DNA of 18,293 nucleotides, taken from contig LT649610.1 of assembly GCA_900128395.1 (NCBI GenBank), positions 1-18,293 on the forward strand, in the 5' to 3' direction. A program made the translations under genes and the position numbers. This DNA comes from Stramenopiles sp. TOSAG23-2 (taxonomy: Eukaryota; Sar). Every line of letters begins with the position of its first letter. Positions within the stretch are counted from its first letter, which is position 1. The notes beneath the pieces are model-generated. The model made no database searches and was not told the origin of the DNA. It saw only the letters and a list, made by a program, of their open reading frames with translations. Of the stretch, positions 17,108 through 18,293 are shown in pieces.

Positions 17108-17152
17108 TTTCAAACCTTTGTGTATATTATACACAACAGCGAATGTTTGAAA
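17108..17152. repeat. Nested inverted repeat
   Basis: An inner perfect 9-base-arm palindrome TTGTGTATA-T-TATACACAA (17118-17136) is flanked by outer arms TTTCAAAC (17108-17115) and GTTTGAAA (17145-17152). It lies about 220 bases upstream of the S6-like gene. Confidence 0.85.
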
Positions 17153-17275
17153 GGTACATATATATTTAAAAACAAAACATTTATTAAAAAAAAATTAAAA
17201 AATGAATAATAACAAACAGGAACAATTGTTTTTAGAAGAGTACAAATAGACAGACGACTACCACCACCACCACCA

Positions 17276-17301
17276 CTAATAATAATAATAATAATAATAA
17301 T
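17276..17301. repeat. TAA trinucleotide microsatellite
   Basis: About eight TAA/AAT units, directly after five CCA units (17260-17275). Both sit in the 5' flank of the S6-like gene. Confidence 0.9.
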
Positions 17302-17369
17302 CAATTTTTGATTTAATTGAACATATTAATTCATATATATATATATATATATAATTTTAAAAGAATAAA

Positions 17370-17975
17370 ATGTCATCTGGGAATGGTATTGCGATGAGTG
17401 AAGTAAGACCACGAGTGTCCTCACAAGATTCGAGGGTGCGGAGAGGATCATTTTATTTAGAATTTGACGTAGATGTGGAAATTGATATTGATGAGAAATT
17501 GAGGAATTACGTCAATTCGTTGGATGATTTTTACAAATTGTATCAAGTTCTCGTCGCTATAATCCGTAACGATACTTTTGAAGAAAGTGTAAAAGCAATG
17601 AAGATTCATGAAACGTTGTCTAATGCCATACAGAATGAGAATAAAAAAATGCAACAACAGATTGTAGCTGGAGCAAAAAAAAGAAAGTATATAACTATGG
17701 CACCAACGACAGAAAGCACTCTCGGCGATCCTGTTGGAATAATTATGACTTTATTATTTATTTTATTTTTTTCCATTATACTGTTGAACATATTTCTTGC
17801 TATCGTGACACAGCTTTGGCAAGAATTTATGGAAGAGGATCTATGGGGTATGTGTGTTGATGATATTTTACGCGATCATGTAATAGAACGACATACGTTC
17901 CCACCATCGGGAAAAATATTAACGTGTAGTAGGAGAAAAAGAAAAAACGAGGGTGGTATCTGTTGTTATACTTAA
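17370..17975 (+). CDS. Short protein resembling the last pore helix (S6) of a polycystin/TRP-type channel
   Basis: The 201-residue product has a polar N-terminus (1-30), an acidic stretch (31-42), an amphipathic helical region (51-100) and then one strong membrane helix, GIIMTLLFILFFSIILLNIFLAIVTQLW (123-150). The helix and its LLNIFLAIV core match the S6 helix of polycystin, TRP and voltage-gated channels (consensus LLNxFLAII). An acidic post-helix (EFMEEDLWGMCVDDI) fits the same place in those channels. Upstream S1-S5 helices and the pore loop are absent, so it cannot be a complete channel. The tail is basic (CSRRKRKN) and ends in a cysteine pair (GGICCYT), which could be lipidated. The ATG at 17370 is the first in frame. 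Options: a true S6-only accessory subunit, a gene fragment, or the last exon of a larger gene. Confidence 0.6.
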   Translation: MSSGNGIAMSEVRPRVSSQDSRVRRGSFYLEFDVDVEIDIDEKLRNYVNSLDDFYKLYQVLVAIIRNDTFEESVKAMKIHETLSNAIQNENKKMQQQIVAGAKKRKYITMAPTTESTLGDPVGIIMTLLFILFFSIILLNIFLAIVTQLWQEFMEEDLWGMCVDDILRDHVIERHTFPPSGKILTCSRRKRKNEGGICCYT

Positions 17976-18293
17976 AAAGTAATATTCCATAGATCTCTCT
18001 AATATTGGTATAATTATATTATATGATATACGTATAATTTTTTACGTACGAAGTATTAAAATATAAATACGAATAGTCATTTACAGGTATCATCACCTTA
18101 CTGGCTTACATGATATTTATATATATTTTTATATTAAAAAACATTTTTTTTATTGTGTCATTTTAAAAAAATATATATTACGTAATAATATTTACGAGTA
18201 CATACGGTCTTCGAACTTTAATTTTTTTATACCCATTCTTTTACGGATGGAACTAAATCAACCATTCTGTTTGTACTAGTACTAGGTTCAGGC
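17976..18293. other. 3' flank, nothing assigned
   Basis: 318 AT-rich bases after the S6-like gene. No frame with protein-like composition is visible on either strand before the window ends. Confidence 0.4.

Larger units (their letters stand above)
16704..17369. promoter_or_regulatory. Divergent promoter region of the thiolase-like and S6-like genes
   Basis: 666 bases between divergent starts. It contains GCTAGC at 16909-16914, a nested inverted repeat (17108-17152), a CCA repeat (17260-17275), a TAA/AAT repeat (17276-17301) and an AT repeat (17332-17353). The AT repeat lies just upstream of the start of the next gene. No coding sequence is supported. Confidence 0.5.

Noticed and set aside
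1-18293. tRNA, rRNA, CRISPR array, phage or transposase genes
   Set aside because: I searched by eye for T-loop sequences, spaced repeats and transposase or reverse-transcriptase motifs and found none. Only microsatellites and one 53-base duplication are repetitive.

Overview
This is a nuclear-type eukaryotic window. It is AT-rich (about 30% GC by eye) and compact, with nearly intronless genes on both strands. The recognisable genes are eukaryotic in family: a Golgi-type nucleotide-sugar transporter, a Tim17/22/23-family protein, an Mpv17/PMP22 protein, a TLC-domain protein and a MORN-repeat protein. There are no ribosome-binding sites or operons. Every gene seems to use the standard code, mostly with TAA stops, and none reads through a stop except two probably damaged loci. 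A single-celled protist fits best. A flagellated, possibly stramenopile lineage is my weak guess, from the form of the Mpv17 protein and the MORN gene.

Left part (1-5862): a TG microsatellite, then a probable decayed minus-strand gene (about 439-941) and about 950 bases with no convincing gene. Next are 2-dehydropantoate 2-reductase (+, 1894-2949), a UDP-sugar transporter (+, 3303-4493) and a small Tim17/22/23-family membrane protein (-, 4784-5221).

Middle part (5863-11956): a small single-span membrane protein (+), a degenerate tyrosine-phosphatase-like protein that lacks its catalytic residues (-), an esterase D-type hydrolase (-), an Mpv17/PMP22 protein (-), and a MORN-repeat protein with a C-terminal beta-sandwich-like region (+).

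Right part (11957-18293): a TLC-domain membrane protein with a dilysine tail (-), an orphan fragment resembling a parallel beta-helix protein (-), about 1 kb of non-coding DNA with a perfect 53-base tandem duplication, a thiolase-like protein broken by one frameshift (-), and a short protein resembling only the last pore helix of a polycystin or TRP-type channel (+).

The genes look like independent single transcription units and not one pathway. I see no gene cluster that clearly forms a new system. The points most worth a second look are the pseudophosphatase, the orphan S6-like protein, the frameshifted thiolase, the decayed minus-strand gene, and the beta-helix fragment beside the tandem duplication. 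Several of the longest possible frames open with GTG or TTG; for real genes I chose the first sensible ATG.
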